From NCBI RefSeq assembly GCF_018882215.1, contig NZ_JACVOX010000002.1:682001-746000 (forward strand): 64,000 bases of DNA. The letters are read 5' to 3'. Positions 44,770 to 56,212 of the stretch are shown one piece after another; position 1 is the first letter of the stretch, and every line of letters starts with the position of its first letter. Under the pieces are notes generated by a model. The model saw only the letters and a program-made list of their open reading frames with translations. It searched no databases and was not told where the DNA came from. The DNA is from Polynucleobacter sp. AP-Kaivos-20-H2 (lineage in GTDB: Bacteria; Pseudomonadota; Gammaproteobacteria; Burkholderiales; Burkholderiaceae). A program made the position numbers and the translations under genes.

Positions 44770-45639
44770 TTAAACCGCAGCCGCTCCGCCAACAATTTCT
44801 GACAACTCTTTAGTAATAGCAGCCTGTCGTGTCTTGTTGTATTCCAATTGCAATTCGCCGATTACATTCTTCGCATTATCTGAAGCGGCCTTCATTGAGA
44901 CCATGCGTGCAGATTGTTCTGAAGCCATGTTTTCAGCAACCGCCTGATAAATCATTGCTTCAACGTAACGCTTAAGCAGACCATTCAAAATAGACTCTGC
45001 GTCAGGTTCGTAGATGTAATCCCAAGAATTGCCTGTTTTCTCTTGTGGAGTCAAAGCTTCTGACTCTAAAGGCAAAAGTTTTTCCAATACAGGCTCTTGT
45101 TTCATTGCATTTACAAAGCGGGTATATGCCAAATAAACAGCATCAATCTCGCCACGCTCAAACGCCTCTAATTGGGCAACAATTGCACCAATCAAAACAT
45201 CCATATGTGGTGTGTCACCAATTTGGATTGTTTGAGAAATCAATTTTGCTTTTGAGCGATTCAAAAATTGCAGGCCTTTTGAACCAATCGCGGTGTAGGC
45301 AATCTCAACATTCTTGTCTTGCAAATCGCGCACTTGGTTAGCAATCAAACGCAAGACGTTGGTATTTAAACCGCCGCATAAGCCTTTGTCTGTTGTAACC
45401 AAAATCGTGCCAACTTTCTTCACTTCACGAGTCGCCATGTAAGCAGGGCGAAACTCTGGATTTGCTTTAGAAAGGTTGGCGACAATCTCACGAATTTTTT
45501 CAGCATAGGGGCGCGCATTACGCATACGCTCCTGGGCGCGACGCATCTTGGATGCGGCGACCATTTCCATTGCCTTCGTGATCTTGCGCGTGTTTTGCAC
45601 GCTCTTGATCTTAGATCGTATCTCTTTTGTGCTTGCCAT
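44770..45639 (-). CDS. atpG: ATP synthase subunit gamma
   Basis: Gamma is the central rotor shaft of F1. The 289-residue protein begins with the long coiled-coil helix ([19 protein letters not shown], then [15 protein letters not shown]) and ends with the family signature [15 protein letters not shown] and [12 protein letters not shown]. It sits between atpA and atpD. Confidence 0.97.
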   Translation of the reverse strand: MASTKEIRSKIKSVQNTRKITKAMEMVAASKMRRAQERMRNARPYAEKIREIVANLSKANPEFRPAYMATREVKKVGTILVTTDKGLCGGLNTNVLRLIANQVRDLQDKNVEIAYTAIGSKGLQFLNRSKAKLISQTIQIGDTPHMDVLIGAIVAQLEAFERGEIDAVYLAYTRFVNAMKQEPVLEKLLPLESEALTPQEKTGNSWDYIYEPDAESILNGLLKRYVEAMIYQAVAENMASEQSARMVSMKAASDNAKNVIGELQLEYNKTRQAAITKELSEIVGGAAAV

Positions 45640-45656
45640 GATTTATGCGAGCCCTC

Positions 45657-47198
45657 TTAGAAAGAGGCAGAACGCTTGTAATCCTCAATGGCAGCGCGCA
45701 ATGCAGCTTCGTCATCTTTGCTCAAATCTTTGGTTTCTTCAATACGCGCAACTAAGTCAGCGAATTTAGATTTCAAATGATCTTGCAAACCTTTTTCGAA
45801 TGGCAATACATTCTTCACTTCGAGATCATCGAAGTAGCCGTTATTAACAGCATAAAGTGAAGCGGCCATTTCCCAAACTTGGAGTGGCTTGTATTGAGCT
45901 TGCTTACACAATTCAGTAACGCGACGACCACGCTCGAGCTGCTTGCGGGTTGCTTCGTCAAGGTCAGATGCGAACTGAGCAAACGCAGCCAATTCACGAT
46001 ATTGCGCTAAGTCGGTACGAATACCGCCAGACAATTTCTTAATCACTTTAGTTTGTGCAGCACCACCAACGCGGGAAACAGAAATACCGGCGTTAATCGC
46101 AGGACGCACGCCAGCGTTGAACAAGTCCGTTTCCAAGAAGATCTGGCCGTCAGTAATCGAAATCACGTTGGTTGGAACGAATGCAGAAACGTCACCAGCT
46201 TGAGTTTCAATGATTGGCAATGCAGTCAATGAACCAGTCTTACCTTTAACGGCGCCATTGGTGAACTTCTCAACATACTCAGCATTTACACGAGCAGCGC
46301 GCTCGAGTAAGCGTGAGTGGAGGTAGAACACGTCGCCAGGATAAGCTTCACGGCCTGGTGGGCGGCGCAGCAACAAGGAAATTTGACGGTAAGCAACTGC
46401 TTGCTTAGTTAAGTCATCGTAAACAATCAAAGCATCTTCGCCACGATCGCGGAAGTATTCGCCCATGGTGCATCCTGCGTAAGCAGAGAGATACTGCATC
46501 GCTGCAGACTCAGAAGCACTCGCTGCAACAACAACGGTGTACTCCATCGCGCCCAATTCTGTGAGCTTGCGAACAACGTTAGCAATAGTGGAAGCTTTTT
46601 GACCGATCGCCACGTAAACGCAATAAACGCCTTTACCTTTTTGGTTAATGATCGCATCAACCGCAACTGCAGTCTTACCAGTTTGTCGGTCGCCAATGAT
46701 CAACTCACGCTGACCACGGCCAATGGGAACCATCGCGTCAATCGCCTTCAAACCAGTTTGAACTGGCTGGCTAACGGATTGACGTGCGATAACGCCTGGA
46801 GCAACTTTTTCGATAAAGTCAGTTAACTTCGTATTGATTGGGCCTTTGCCATCAATAGGCTGACCAAGTGCGTTTACTACGCGGCCGAGCAACTCTGGGC
46901 CAACTGGAACTTCCAAAATGCGGCCAGTACATTTCACTGGATCGCCTTCTTTAATGTGGGTGTACTCACCCAACACTACGGCGCCAACAGAATCACGCTC
47001 AAGGTTTAATGCGAGGCCGATAGTGTTGTTAGGAAATTCCAACATTTCGCCCTGCATAACGCCTGACAAGCCATGTACGCGGCAAATACCGTCGGTCACT
47101 GAAATTACAGTGCCTTCGTTGCGAACTTGGGAGTCAACGCCCAATTCGCTAATTCGGCTTTTGATCAGCTCGCTGATCTCGGAAGGGTTGAGTTGCAT
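45657..47198 (-). CDS. atpA: ATP synthase subunit alpha
   Basis: Alpha forms the F1 ring with beta and holds regulatory nucleotide sites. The 513-residue protein has the P-loop GDRQTGKTA and the signature [17 protein letters not shown]. The N-terminus [16 protein letters not shown] contacts delta. Standard length. Confidence 0.97.
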   Translation of the reverse strand: MQLNPSEISELIKSRISELGVDSQVRNEGTVISVTDGICRVHGLSGVMQGEMLEFPNNTIGLALNLERDSVGAVVLGEYTHIKEGDPVKCTGRILEVPVGPELLGRVVNALGQPIDGKGPINTKLTDFIEKVAPGVIARQSVSQPVQTGLKAIDAMVPIGRGQRELIIGDRQTGKTAVAVDAIINQKGKGVYCVYVAIGQKASTIANVVRKLTELGAMEYTVVVAASASESAAMQYLSAYAGCTMGEYFRDRGEDALIVYDDLTKQAVAYRQISLLLRRPPGREAYPGDVFYLHSRLLERAARVNAEYVEKFTNGAVKGKTGSLTALPIIETQAGDVSAFVPTNVISITDGQIFLETDLFNAGVRPAINAGISVSRVGGAAQTKVIKKLSGGIRTDLAQYRELAAFAQFASDLDEATRKQLERGRRVTELCKQAQYKPLQVWEMAASLYAVNNGYFDDLEVKNVLPFEKGLQDHLKSKFADLVARIEETKDLSKDDEAALRAAIEDYKRSASF

Positions 47199-47243
47199 TA
47201 CTTACTCCTGGGTCTTATTTCGTATGTTCTTAATAGGGTTCAC

Positions 47244-47780
47244 TTATGCGCCAAGACTTGCTTGCATTTGAGCTAACTGAGCCTTAACTGAACTATCCAT
47301 TACTTCGTCGCCAACTTGAATGCGAACTCCGCCAATCAATGTTGGATCAATTTGGATAGTTGGGCGCAATTCTTTACCCCCAAAGCGCTTCTTCAAACTT
47401 GACAACAAATCGTTTAACGCAGAACCCTCTAAAGGGAATGCGCTAGTAATATTTACTTCTGCAGCGCCTTCGCTTTTATTCTTCATTGCTTCAAATTGAT
47501 GAGCAATTTCAGGAACAGCTGCTAAGCGGTGGTTTTGATTCACAAGATTTAAAAAGCTAGCAACCTTAGGGTCGAGCTTAGTTTTCACCATGCCAGAAAG
47601 TAACTTGCTTAAATCATCAGCGGATACTTTTGGGTTGTTTGATAGGGCAGCAACTTCTGGCAAAGCAGCAAGCTGAGCCAATTCATTTAATTGCTCCAAA
47701 CAGCCTGCAAGCTCAGCCGGCTTAGCACTTTGAAAAAGTGCTTCCGCGTAAGGACGTGCAATGGTGGCTAATTCAGCCAT
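47244..47780 (-). CDS. atpH: ATP synthase subunit delta
   Basis: Delta links the F1 head to the b-subunit stalk. The 178-residue protein begins ATIARPYAEALFQSAK and has the C-terminal strand region with DPTLIGGVRIQVGDEVMDSSV. It starts one base after the atpF stop. Confidence 0.95.
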   Translation of the reverse strand: MAELATIARPYAEALFQSAKPAELAGCLEQLNELAQLAALPEVAALSNNPKVSADDLSKLLSGMVKTKLDPKVASFLNLVNQNHRLAAVPEIAHQFEAMKNKSEGAAEVNITSAFPLEGSALNDLLSSLKKRFGGKELRPTIQIDPTLIGGVRIQVGDEVMDSSVKAQLAQMQASLGA

Positions 47781-47781
47781 A

Positions 47782-48252
47782 TCAAAGTTCTGCCTTTAGT
47801 TGGTCAAGTAATTGGCCATGCGCTTTTGCATCAACTTCGCGACGCAAAATTTGCTCGGCGCCTTTAACAGCGAGAACAGCCACTTCAGCACGCAGAACTT
47901 CGCGGGCACGAGTAACTTGCTGGGCTGCGTCTTGTTGCGCTTGAGAAATGATTCGGGCAGCCTCAGCTTGTGCGTTAGCGCGAATTTCTTCGGCTGACAT
48001 TTGTGCACGTTTTTCAGCTTCGGCAACGCGTTGAACACCTTCTTGGCGTGCTTTAGTTAATTCTTGCTCAGCTTCATTGCTTGCCAATGCGAGCGCTTCT
48101 TTACCACGCTCGGCAGAGGCTAATCCATCAGCAATTTTGCTTGAACGCTCATCTAACGCCTTAACCAGCGGAGGCCACACGAAGCGTGCAACAACCCACC
48201 ATAAGACGAAGAAAACGATCATTTGCGCGAATAGGGTCGCGTTCAGATTCAC
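47782..48252 (-). CDS. atpF: ATP synthase subunit b
   Basis: Subunit b is the peripheral stalk. The 156-residue protein has one N-terminal membrane helix (about 5-25, [20 protein letters not shown]) and a long charged coiled coil to the C-terminus, as in E. coli. Confidence 0.95.
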   Translation of the reverse strand: MNLNATLFAQMIVFFVLWWVVARFVWPPLVKALDERSSKIADGLASAERGKEALALASNEAEQELTKARQEGVQRVAEAEKRAQMSAEEIRANAQAEAARIISQAQQDAAQQVTRAREVLRAEVAVLAVKGAEQILRREVDAKAHGQLLDQLKAEL

Positions 48253-48315
48253 GATATTCCTTTCAGTATTGTTGAGAACAGTTGGATGACCCGTTGGTCA
48301 TCCACGCCAGAACAA

Positions 48316-48609
<294 letters not shown>

Positions 48610-48624
48610 TTAAAAATAAAAAAG

Positions 48625-49533
<909 letters not shown>

Positions 49534-49549
49534 CTATATTTACCACTTG

Positions 49550-50029
49550 TTACCTCCAAAACCACGCTAACAAATAACACTTAAGCGTAGCTAAATAGGT
49601 GACAAGCAATGGAATCCATTTCAAATCAGGTTGCTTTAGGGCAAAGCCAATAAACAGGAGAATGGTTGCTAGGATTTTTAAAAATTCGCCAGAAACCACT
49701 GCTGCTAAATATCCACCGGGGCTCGATTTTACATTCTTTTTCGCGGCTTCTAAGCGCACCAAAAACAACCCGGAGGGCAAAAACCCAATCAAGCCACCCA
49801 CTAAAGCCGAGTAAGTATAAACGACTCTTTCTGCCGACTCAGAAAAAAAATAACAAAAACTAGCAATAATCAGGGTAAGCACCGCCTGACTTGTAACAAC
49901 GAGCCATCCATTGATTGAAGTAAAGTTCTTAGGCTTTGCCTTTCGCAAAGCATCCATCTCGGCCTTACTGAGCGCCTTGAATGAATCCTCATCTTGATCG
50001 TTCCATTCAACCGCTTTAATAGGGCGCAC
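49550..50029 (-). CDS. atpI: ATP synthase subunit I (AtpI)
   Basis: AtpI helps assemble the c-ring. The protein has four predicted membrane helices (about 45-65, 70-92, 112-132 and 138-157) and the conserved GGLIGFLPSGLFLV segment. I chose GTG at 50029, just after the parB stop (about 159 residues); TTG codons at 50044 and 50038 would overlap parB. The N-terminal 40 residues are charged. Confidence 0.82.
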   Translation of the reverse strand: MRPIKAVEWNDQDEDSFKALSKAEMDALRKAKPKNFTSINGWLVVTSQAVLTLIIASFCYFFSESAERVVYTYSALVGGLIGFLPSGLFLVRLEAAKKNVKSSPGGYLAAVVSGEFLKILATILLFIGFALKQPDLKWIPLLVTYLATLKCYLLAWFWR

Positions 50030-50030
50030 T

Positions 50031-50924
50031 TTATTCAAAACCAATACCCAACTTTTTTAATAAGGAATCAAGCTCATCAAATTGGCTAAAGCGAATTCTG
50101 ATCTCTCCGCCACTCCCTTTAAGCTTAAATTCAGTGCTTAATCCGATTAAGTCAGCTATTTCCTGAGTTAAACGCTGCATGTCTGGGTCCGCACTCGGGG
50201 ACTTATTCCCAGACTTATTTTTAGACTTTTTGTCACCAATCTGACCACCAGCAATCACCAAAGCCGCAGTCATGCGCTCTGCCTCACGGACAGACAGGCC
50301 TTGAGCAGAAATTCTTTGAGCTAGGGCAACCTGACTTGCGCCTGGTAACGGCAAAAGCGCACGGGCATGCCCCATATCGATGTCGCCGGCCAACAGCATG
50401 GCTTGCACAGGCTTAGCTAGCTGAGTAAGGCGCAGTAGATTGGTGATGGCGCTACGAGACTTTCCTACAGCCTTGGCAGCCTGCTCATGAGTAAAACCAA
50501 ACTCCTCAATCAACCTAGCTAAACCCTGTGATTCTTCGAGAGGATTCAAATCCTCTCGCTGCATGTTTTCCACCAAGGCCATTGCTGCCGCAGCCTGATC
50601 ATCAGCGTCAGAGACTAAAACGGGAACCTCTTTTAAGCCCGCAATTGTTGCCGCACGAAAGCGTCTTTCGCCAGCAATGATTTCGTATTTGCCAGGAGCT
50701 ACTAGACGAACCAAGAGTGGCTGCATAACACCTTGCTCGCGAATACTTTCTGCCAACTCTTGCAAAGCACCGGCTTCCATTTTTTGACGCGGCTGATATT
50801 TGCCTGCCTGCAAAGCTGTTAATGGCAAACGATTAATTTCGGTGGAAGGATTTGCTTGCTGCGTCTTTTCTCCAAGCAAAGCTTCAAGACCTCTACCTAA
50901 ACCTTTTTTCTTAATGGCAACCAT
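50031..50924 (-). CDS. parB: Chromosome partition protein ParB
   Basis: ParB binds parS, spreads using CTP, and loads SMC for chromosome segregation. The 297-residue protein has the CTPase motif GERRFRAA (about residues 85-92), the helix-turn-helix around KAVGKSRSAITNLLRL, and a C-terminal dimer domain. Two perfect parS sites lie nearby (52888 and 54361). Confidence 0.96.
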   Translation of the reverse strand: MVAIKKKGLGRGLEALLGEKTQQANPSTEINRLPLTALQAGKYQPRQKMEAGALQELAESIREQGVMQPLLVRLVAPGKYEIIAGERRFRAATIAGLKEVPVLVSDADDQAAAAMALVENMQREDLNPLEESQGLARLIEEFGFTHEQAAKAVGKSRSAITNLLRLTQLAKPVQAMLLAGDIDMGHARALLPLPGASQVALAQRISAQGLSVREAERMTAALVIAGGQIGDKKSKNKSGNKSPSADPDMQRLTQEIADLIGLSTEFKLKGSGGEIRIRFSQFDELDSLLKKLGIGFE

Positions 50925-50948
50925 GATCTTTATTGTTCTTTCTAAAAA

Positions 50949-51719
50949 TTACATGTGCTTGATGCGCTCAACCATCTCGGCACCAAAATCTAAATAGGCT
51001 TTTGCGCCACGTGATGATTTATCGAAAGCCACCCCAGGAAGCCCGTAAGACGGGGCTTCAGCAAGACGTACATTACGCGGAATAATGGTCTTAAATACTT
51101 TGTCGCCGAAGTGCTCAAGCAGCTGATCGGAAACTTGTTGTTGCAAAGTCATGCGCGCATCAAACATGACACGCAATAAACCAATGATGACTAAGTCGGG
51201 ATTCAAATTTGCATGCACTTGTTTGATGGTGTTTACCAAATCGGACAAACCCTCTAACGCAAAGTATTCGCATTGCATTGGCACAATCACACCATTTGCT
51301 GCACACAATCCGTTGAGCGTAAGTAAGGACAAAGCGGGTGGGCAATCAATCAAAATAAAGTCGTAATCGTTCGCTACTTGAGAAAGAGCATCTTTCAAAC
51401 GTGCTTCGCGTAAATCTAGATCTACCAATTCAATTTCAGCGCCCGCTAAATCACGATTAGCCGGCAATACGTCATACCCGGAGCTTTCGCAACGCTGCAC
51501 ACATTCTTTAACTGATGTCATACCAATTAATACCTGATATATGCTTGCGTTTAAGTCTGCTTTCTCTACTCCTGAGCCCATAGTGGCATTACCCTGAGGA
51601 TCAAGGTCAACCAACAAAACGCGCTGCTGTAGTCCTGCTAAACCCGCTGCTAAATTAACGGCGGTAGTGGTCTTACCAACACCACCTTTTTGATTTGCAA
51701 TACAGAAAATTTTTGCCAT
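50949..51719 (-). CDS. parA: Chromosome partition ATPase ParA
   Basis: ParA is the deviant Walker ATPase whose DNA-bound gradient moves ParB-parS. The 256-residue protein has the Walker A' box KGGVGKTTTAVNLA at residues 11-24, DLDPQGNAT, and the Walker B strand DFILIDCPPALS. It lies 24 bases before parB. Confidence 0.97.
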   Translation of the reverse strand: MAKIFCIANQKGGVGKTTTAVNLAAGLAGLQQRVLLVDLDPQGNATMGSGVEKADLNASIYQVLIGMTSVKECVQRCESSGYDVLPANRDLAGAEIELVDLDLREARLKDALSQVANDYDFILIDCPPALSLLTLNGLCAANGVIVPMQCEYFALEGLSDLVNTIKQVHANLNPDLVIIGLLRVMFDARMTLQQQVSDQLLEHFGDKVFKTIIPRNVRLAEAPSYGLPGVAFDKSSRGAKAYLDFGAEMVERIKHM

Positions 51720-51737
51720 GGCTACTTTTGGGTTTAC

Positions 51738-52406
51738 TTAAGAGGTGAGGGTGGATTTTCTCACGGGGGCCAGCACCAAAAGGCGTCGCTCCACCGCTAA
51801 ATTAGGGATATGAAGGGGCTCATCGGCAACTAAGCACCAATGGTCCATGGAAACATCTTTCATTTCGTCGTCAGCGCGCTTGGCCTTCATTGCAAATACC
51901 AAGCCATCGGGCTTTAAGAAGGGCAATGACAGCTCTAAAAAACGTGCGAGATTTGTAAATGCCCGAGAAATGACTGCATCAAATTGTGCTGGTTGTTGCA
52001 TTGCAGCATCTTCCACCCTCTCACAGAGCACCTCAATATTTTTCAGTTTGAGTTTTCCGCGCACATGCTGCAAAAAAGCCGTCTTCTTCCGAATTGCTTC
52101 AATCAATGAAAGGCGCCAATCTGGCTGAACAATAGCAATTGGAATGGCCGGCAACCCGCCCCCTGAACCAAGGTCGGCAATCTTAGGAGATGGGCCCTTT
52201 AAGAAGCGTTTCAATACTGGCAAAACTGCAATAGAATCAATCAGATGCAGTCGAATAGAATCTTTCTCACCCTCAATTGCCGTGAGATTATGCACCCGGT
52301 TCCAGCGTCCCATTTCTTGCAAAAACAGCTCTAAATCGGCGATATTGCTTGGACTTAATTCCAGCCCAAGATCCTCAATCCCCAAGGCAAGCAACCCCTC
52401 ACTCAT
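51738..52406 (-). CDS. rsmG: 16S rRNA G527 N7-methyltransferase RsmG
   Basis: RsmG (GidB) uses SAM to methylate G527 in 16S rRNA; loss gives low-level streptomycin resistance. The 222-residue protein has the SAM loop [17 protein letters not shown] and the later [13 protein letters not shown] segment. Its start overlaps the mnmG stop by eight bases. Confidence 0.96.
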   Translation of the reverse strand: MSEGLLALGIEDLGLELSPSNIADLELFLQEMGRWNRVHNLTAIEGEKDSIRLHLIDSIAVLPVLKRFLKGPSPKIADLGSGGGLPAIPIAIVQPDWRLSLIEAIRKKTAFLQHVRGKLKLKNIEVLCERVEDAAMQQPAQFDAVISRAFTNLARFLELSLPFLKPDGLVFAMKAKRADDEMKDVSMDHWCLVADEPLHIPNLAVERRLLVLAPVRKSTLTS

Positions 52407-54321
52407 GAGTTTCTTGAGTGCGGCCCAAGCCTTTTTTAAGATGCACTAATAAAAGCGAAAGAGCTGCAGGCGTGACCCCTGAAATCCGGCCAGCCTGACC
52501 CAATGTTTCGGGTTTATGCAAATTCAGCTTTTGCTGGACCTCTTTAGATAAGCCAACAACCTGAGAATAATCTAACGACTCTGATAGGGGGAAAGATTCG
52601 TTGTGCTCTTGACGAGCAATTTCTGTCGCCTGACGATCAATGTAACCCTGGTATTTAACTGAAATTTCTACCTGATCGCTAATTTGAGACGCCAAGCCAA
52701 GATCCTCATCTAAAGTTTCAGGAGCCCACATTCCGCCACCCAAAGCAGTAATAGCCTCATAAGTAACCCCTGGGCGCCTCAATAACTCGGTTAAGTTGCA
52801 TTCATGGGACAGGTCTTGACCCAGCAACTGAGAAACTAGGGGGGCAGCCTCATGTTTTGGCCCAACCCAAATATCTTGCAAGCGAGATGTTTCACGTGAA
52901 ACAGCCTCCTGTTTTCTGCAAAACACCTCCCAACGATAGTCGTCCACCAATCCAAGCTCGCGCCCAATTGTGGTTAAGCGCATATCTGCATTGTCTTCGC
53001 GCAAGCTCAGGCGATATTCTGCTCGGCTTGTAAACATGCGGTACGGCTCCTGAACCCCACGGGTAATTAGATCGTCAACTAAAACGCCAATATAGGATTC
53101 GCTGCGTTTTGGAAGCCAGGGCTCTCTGCCTTTCGCTGCCAAGCCAGCATTGATTCCAGCCAGCATACCCTGCGCTGCAGCCTCTTCATAGCCCGTAGTC
53201 CCATTAATCTGGCCAGCGAAGTAAAGGCCGCCAATAGCCCTTGTCTCAAGGCTATGGCGCAATTGGCGTGGATCAAAGAAGTCGTACTCAATTGCGTAGC
53301 CAGGGCGGACAATCACCGCAGACTCCATACCCCGAATACTGCGGACTAAGTCCCACTGAACATCAAAAGGTAAGCTGGTAGAAATCCCATTAGGGTAAAA
53401 CTCGTTAGTTGTTAGGCCCTCTGGCTCCAAAAAGATCTGGTGGCTATTTCTGGAGGCAAAACGATGAATCTTGTCCTCAATTGAAGGGCAGTAGCGAGGG
53501 CCAACCCCTTCAATTACGCCGGTATACATCGGTGAACGATCTAAACCGCCTCGAATAATGTCGTGAGTCTTTTCATTTGTATGGGAAATCCAGCAAGGAA
53601 CCTGCTTGGGGTGCTGCTCTGGTCGCCCCAAATAAGAAAACACTGGTACAGGATCCAAGTCTCCAGGCTGCTCAAGCATGACTGAAAAGTCGATTGTTCG
53701 ACCATCAATGCGAGGTGGGGTACCAGTCTTCAATCTTCCCTGTGGAAGCTCCAACTCTTTTAATCTAGCTGATAAGGAAACTGCGGCAGGATCTCCAGCA
53801 CGCCCACCGGCATAGTTATTTAAACCAACATGAATCTTTCCATCTAAGAAAGTACCTGCCGTCAGGACCACTTTTTTAGACTCAAACTCCAAGCCCATTT
53901 GGGTAAAAACGCCCTGGACCTGATCACCCTTGACTAATAAATCATCCACTGCGGCCTGGAAGATGCTTAAATTAGATTGATTTTCTAGACGGCGACGAAT
54001 GGCGGCCTTATATAGAACTCGGTCACCCTGAGCGCGAGTGGCTCGAACAGCAGGGCCCTTACTAGAATTCAAGATACGAAACTGAATGCCAGCCTCATCG
54101 GTAGCCGCGGCCATTGCGCCGCCCATGGCATCAATTTCTTTTACTAGATGACCCTTACCAATCCCGCCGATGGAAGGATTGCAGCTCATGGCGCCCAGGT
54201 TTTCAATGCTATGGGTAATTAATAGGGTGTCACATCCCATGCGCGCCGACGCAAGCGCGGCCTCGGTCCCAGCGTGACCGCCTCCAACCACAATGACATC
54301 GAAACTTTTGGAATAACGCAT
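52399..54321 (-). CDS. mnmG: tRNA U34 carboxymethylaminomethyl synthase subunit MnmG
   Basis: MnmG (GidA) works with MnmE to modify U34 of several tRNAs. The 640-residue flavoprotein has the FAD motif [19 protein letters not shown] at the N-terminus, the [12 protein letters not shown] segment and the C-terminal MnmE-binding domain. One parS site is built into its coding region as the codons for VSRET. Confidence 0.97.
   Translation of the reverse strand: MRYSKSFDVIVVGGGHAGTEAALASARMGCDTLLITHSIENLGAMSCNPSIGGIGKGHLVKEIDAMGGAMAAATDEAGIQFRILNSSKGPAVRATRAQGDRVLYKAAIRRRLENQSNLSIFQAAVDDLLVKGDQVQGVFTQMGLEFESKKVVLTAGTFLDGKIHVGLNNYAGGRAGDPAAVSLSARLKELELPQGRLKTGTPPRIDGRTIDFSVMLEQPGDLDPVPVFSYLGRPEQHPKQVPCWISHTNEKTHDIIRGGLDRSPMYTGVIEGVGPRYCPSIEDKIHRFASRNSHQIFLEPEGLTTNEFYPNGISTSLPFDVQWDLVRSIRGMESAVIVRPGYAIEYDFFDPRQLRHSLETRAIGGLYFAGQINGTTGYEEAAAQGMLAGINAGLAAKGREPWLPKRSESYIGVLVDDLITRGVQEPYRMFTSRAEYRLSLREDNADMRLTTIGRELGLVDDYRWEVFCRKQEAVSRETSRLQDIWVGPKHEAAPLVSQLLGQDLSHECNLTELLRRPGVTYEAITALGGGMWAPETLDEDLGLASQISDQVEISVKYQGYIDRQATEIARQEHNESFPLSESLDYSQVVGLSKEVQQKLNLHKPETLGQAGRISGVTPAALSLLLVHLKKGLGRTQETHE
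52888..52903. promoter_or_regulatory. parS: parS site inside mnmG
   Basis: TGTTTCACGTGAAACA, a perfect 16-base palindrome and an exact match to the conserved parS consensus. It lies in mnmG and encodes part of VSRET. Confidence 0.95.
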
Positions 54322-54344
54322 GATTTGCCTCAGATAGGGCGATG

Positions 54345-54373
54345 ATCATAGCATTTTGTTTGTTTCACGTGAA
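54345..54373 (-). promoter_or_regulatory. Predicted promoter of mnmG and the genes after it
   Basis: The minus strand reads TTCACG, 17 bases, then TATGAT preceded by TGC (extended -10). The start would lie about 15 bases before the mnmG ATG. The -35 box lies inside the parS site at 54361-54376. Confidence 0.5.
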
Positions 54374-54376
54374 ACA
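54361..54376. promoter_or_regulatory. parS: parS site upstream of mnmG
   Basis: A second perfect TGTTTCACGTGAAACA, in the mnmG upstream spacer. ParB encoded nearby should bind both sites. Confidence 0.95.
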
Positions 54377-54427
54377 AAAGATTAAAAATTCCTAGAAAAA
54401 CAATGGGCAGTTTTCTAAGTAATTGAT

Positions 54428-55177
54428 TTAATTAATGAAATAAGCATTCCAGGCTGACTTCAATATCAGCACACTAACAATGACCAAAAAGGCCTTTCTG
54501 ACAAAGGCGCTGCCATGCTTAATTGCCAATCGACTGCCAAACTGACTACCAACAACATTAGCAATCATCATTGCAAACCCAAGAGGCCAATTAATTTGAC
54601 CAAGGCTAGCCAACATCAAAATAGCCGCTAAGTTTGTTGCTACATTTACCAATTTCGTTGCCGCAGACGCATGAAGAAAATCAAAACCAAAAAAACGCAC
54701 GAAACCAAACAACAAAAAACTGCCGGTGCCGGGACCAAAAAAGCCGTCATAAAAACCAATTGTTAAACCAAGAGCAACGCCCTTGATCTGTTGAAAGCGC
54801 CCAAGAATTTTCGGTAAGTGGGCCTCTCCAAGCGATGGCTGAAACCAGGTGTACAGCAACAGAAATAACAAAACAAACGGCAAAGCTTTACGCAACAGCT
54901 CCGCTGGAAAATTGCTCACTGCATTTGCACCCAAAAGAGAGCCAACAAAACCTGCAACGATTGCTGGCAAAACAATTGCCCAAGGTAAAGAAACATGGCC
55001 CAAAAATTTACGCGCTGCATTAAAGGTCCCGCCAACCGCGGCAACCTTATTCGTCGCCAGCAAAGTTGCAGGCGGAACATTGGGGTAAGTAGCAAAAAGG
55101 GCCGGCACCTGAATCAAGCCGCCGCCTCCGGCTACAGCATCAACCAGCCCAGCAAAGAAAGCCATTGCCAAAAGCAA
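54428..55177 (-). CDS. TSUP (TauE/SafE) family membrane permease
   Basis: TSUP proteins export sulfite, sulfoacetate or related anions. The protein of about 249 residues has some seven membrane helices and the conserved GGGGLIQVPAL in its first repeat and GFYDGFFGPGTGSFL in its second. The start is uncertain: the reading begins at TTG 55177 inside the first helix. Upstream in-frame codons (EFSIFIWP) fit the family but contain no ATG, GTG or other TTG before a stop. Confidence 0.85.
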   Translation of the reverse strand: MLLAMAFFAGLVDAVAGGGGLIQVPALFATYPNVPPATLLATNKVAAVGGTFNAARKFLGHVSLPWAIVLPAIVAGFVGSLLGANAVSNFPAELLRKALPFVLLFLLLYTWFQPSLGEAHLPKILGRFQQIKGVALGLTIGFYDGFFGPGTGSFLLFGFVRFFGFDFLHASAATKLVNVATNLAAILMLASLGQINWPLGFAMMIANVVGSQFGSRLAIKHGSAFVRKAFLVIVSVLILKSAWNAYFIN

Positions 55178-55226
55178 TGGCCATATGAAAATTGAAAATT
55201 CGATGAGAGTCTCTTTTAATTAAATG

Positions 55227-55248
55227 AGTGCGGCGAGAGCGCCGCACT
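55227..55248 (-). terminator. GC-rich hairpin after the liv operon
   Basis: AGTGCGGCG and CGCCGCACT form a perfect 9-base-pair stem with a 4-base loop, about 33 bases after the livM stop. In minus-strand sense it is followed by CATTTAATT, a weak T-run. It probably terminates the transporter transcript. Confidence 0.6.
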
Positions 55249-55280
55249 AAAAATCAAATAATAAAAGGAAAAACAAAAAC

Positions 55281-56210
55281 TCAGTTTTTGTTTTTATAGT
55301 ACGCAGCAATCTCGCCAACAACGCCACGACGAAATGCTAAAACACAAATGACAAAAATGAAGCCGGTTGCAATTGTGCTCCATGAGCCAATGTTGGCAAG
55401 GTAGTTTTGCAAACCAACCACAATTCCTGCGCCAACCACTGGGCCCAGAATGGTTCCCATGCCACCAAGCAAAGTCATCAACACAACCTCGCCGGACATG
55501 TGCCAGTGAACATCGGTCAGTGTTGCCAACTGGAACACCAAAGATTTCATGGATCCAGCCAAACCAGATAATGCGGCGGAAAGCACAAAAGACATCAACT
55601 TAAAACGATCAACGTCATAACCCAAGGAAATTGCACGAGGCTCATTCTCACGAATTGCCTTAAGAACCTGACCAAACGGGGAGTGCACTGCGCGCATGAT
55701 GACGGCAAAGCCAAATAAAAAAACTGCTAAAACAAAGTAATACATTGCAACGTCATCTTTTAGGTCAATCAAGCCAAATAACATGCCGCGCGGGACGCCC
55801 TGTATTCCATCTTCACCGCCTGTAAATGGAAGCTGAACAGCTAAAAAGTAAACCATTTGCGAAAGGGCCAAAGTCACCATCGCAAAGTAAATACCTTGTC
55901 TGCGAATAGCCAACGATCCAATTAAGAATCCCAGAACACCAGAGCCAACAACGCCCAACACAACTCCTAACTCAGGGGAGAGGCCCGCCTCTTTGCAGAA
56001 GTAAGCGGTAATGTAAGCGGCAGTTCCAAAAAATGCTGCGTGACCAAAAGATAGAAGCCCAGTAAAACCCAAAAGCAAATTAAATGCGCATGCAAAAAGA
56101 GCAAAACACAACACCTTCATTGCAAACACGAGATAAATAAAATCTTGGAACGGCAATAACAGGGCAATTAAAACCAAGATGCCGTAAAGCAATTTTGTTT
56201 TTGGATTCAT
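55281..56210 (-). CDS. livM: Branched-chain amino acid type ABC transporter permease LivM
   Basis: Inner-membrane permease of a hydrophobic amino acid uptake (HAAT) transporter. The 309-residue protein has about eight to nine membrane helices and the conserved coupling region RENEPRAISLGYDVDRFK. It ends the five-gene operon, two bases after livH. Confidence 0.92.
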   Translation of the reverse strand: MNPKTKLLYGILVLIALLLPFQDFIYLVFAMKVLCFALFACAFNLLLGFTGLLSFGHAAFFGTAAYITAYFCKEAGLSPELGVVLGVVGSGVLGFLIGSLAIRRQGIYFAMVTLALSQMVYFLAVQLPFTGGEDGIQGVPRGMLFGLIDLKDDVAMYYFVLAVFLFGFAVIMRAVHSPFGQVLKAIRENEPRAISLGYDVDRFKLMSFVLSAALSGLAGSMKSLVFQLATLTDVHWHMSGEVVLMTLLGGMGTILGPVVGAGIVVGLQNYLANIGSWSTIATGFIFVICVLAFRRGVVGEIAAYYKNKN

Positions 56211-56212
56211 GC

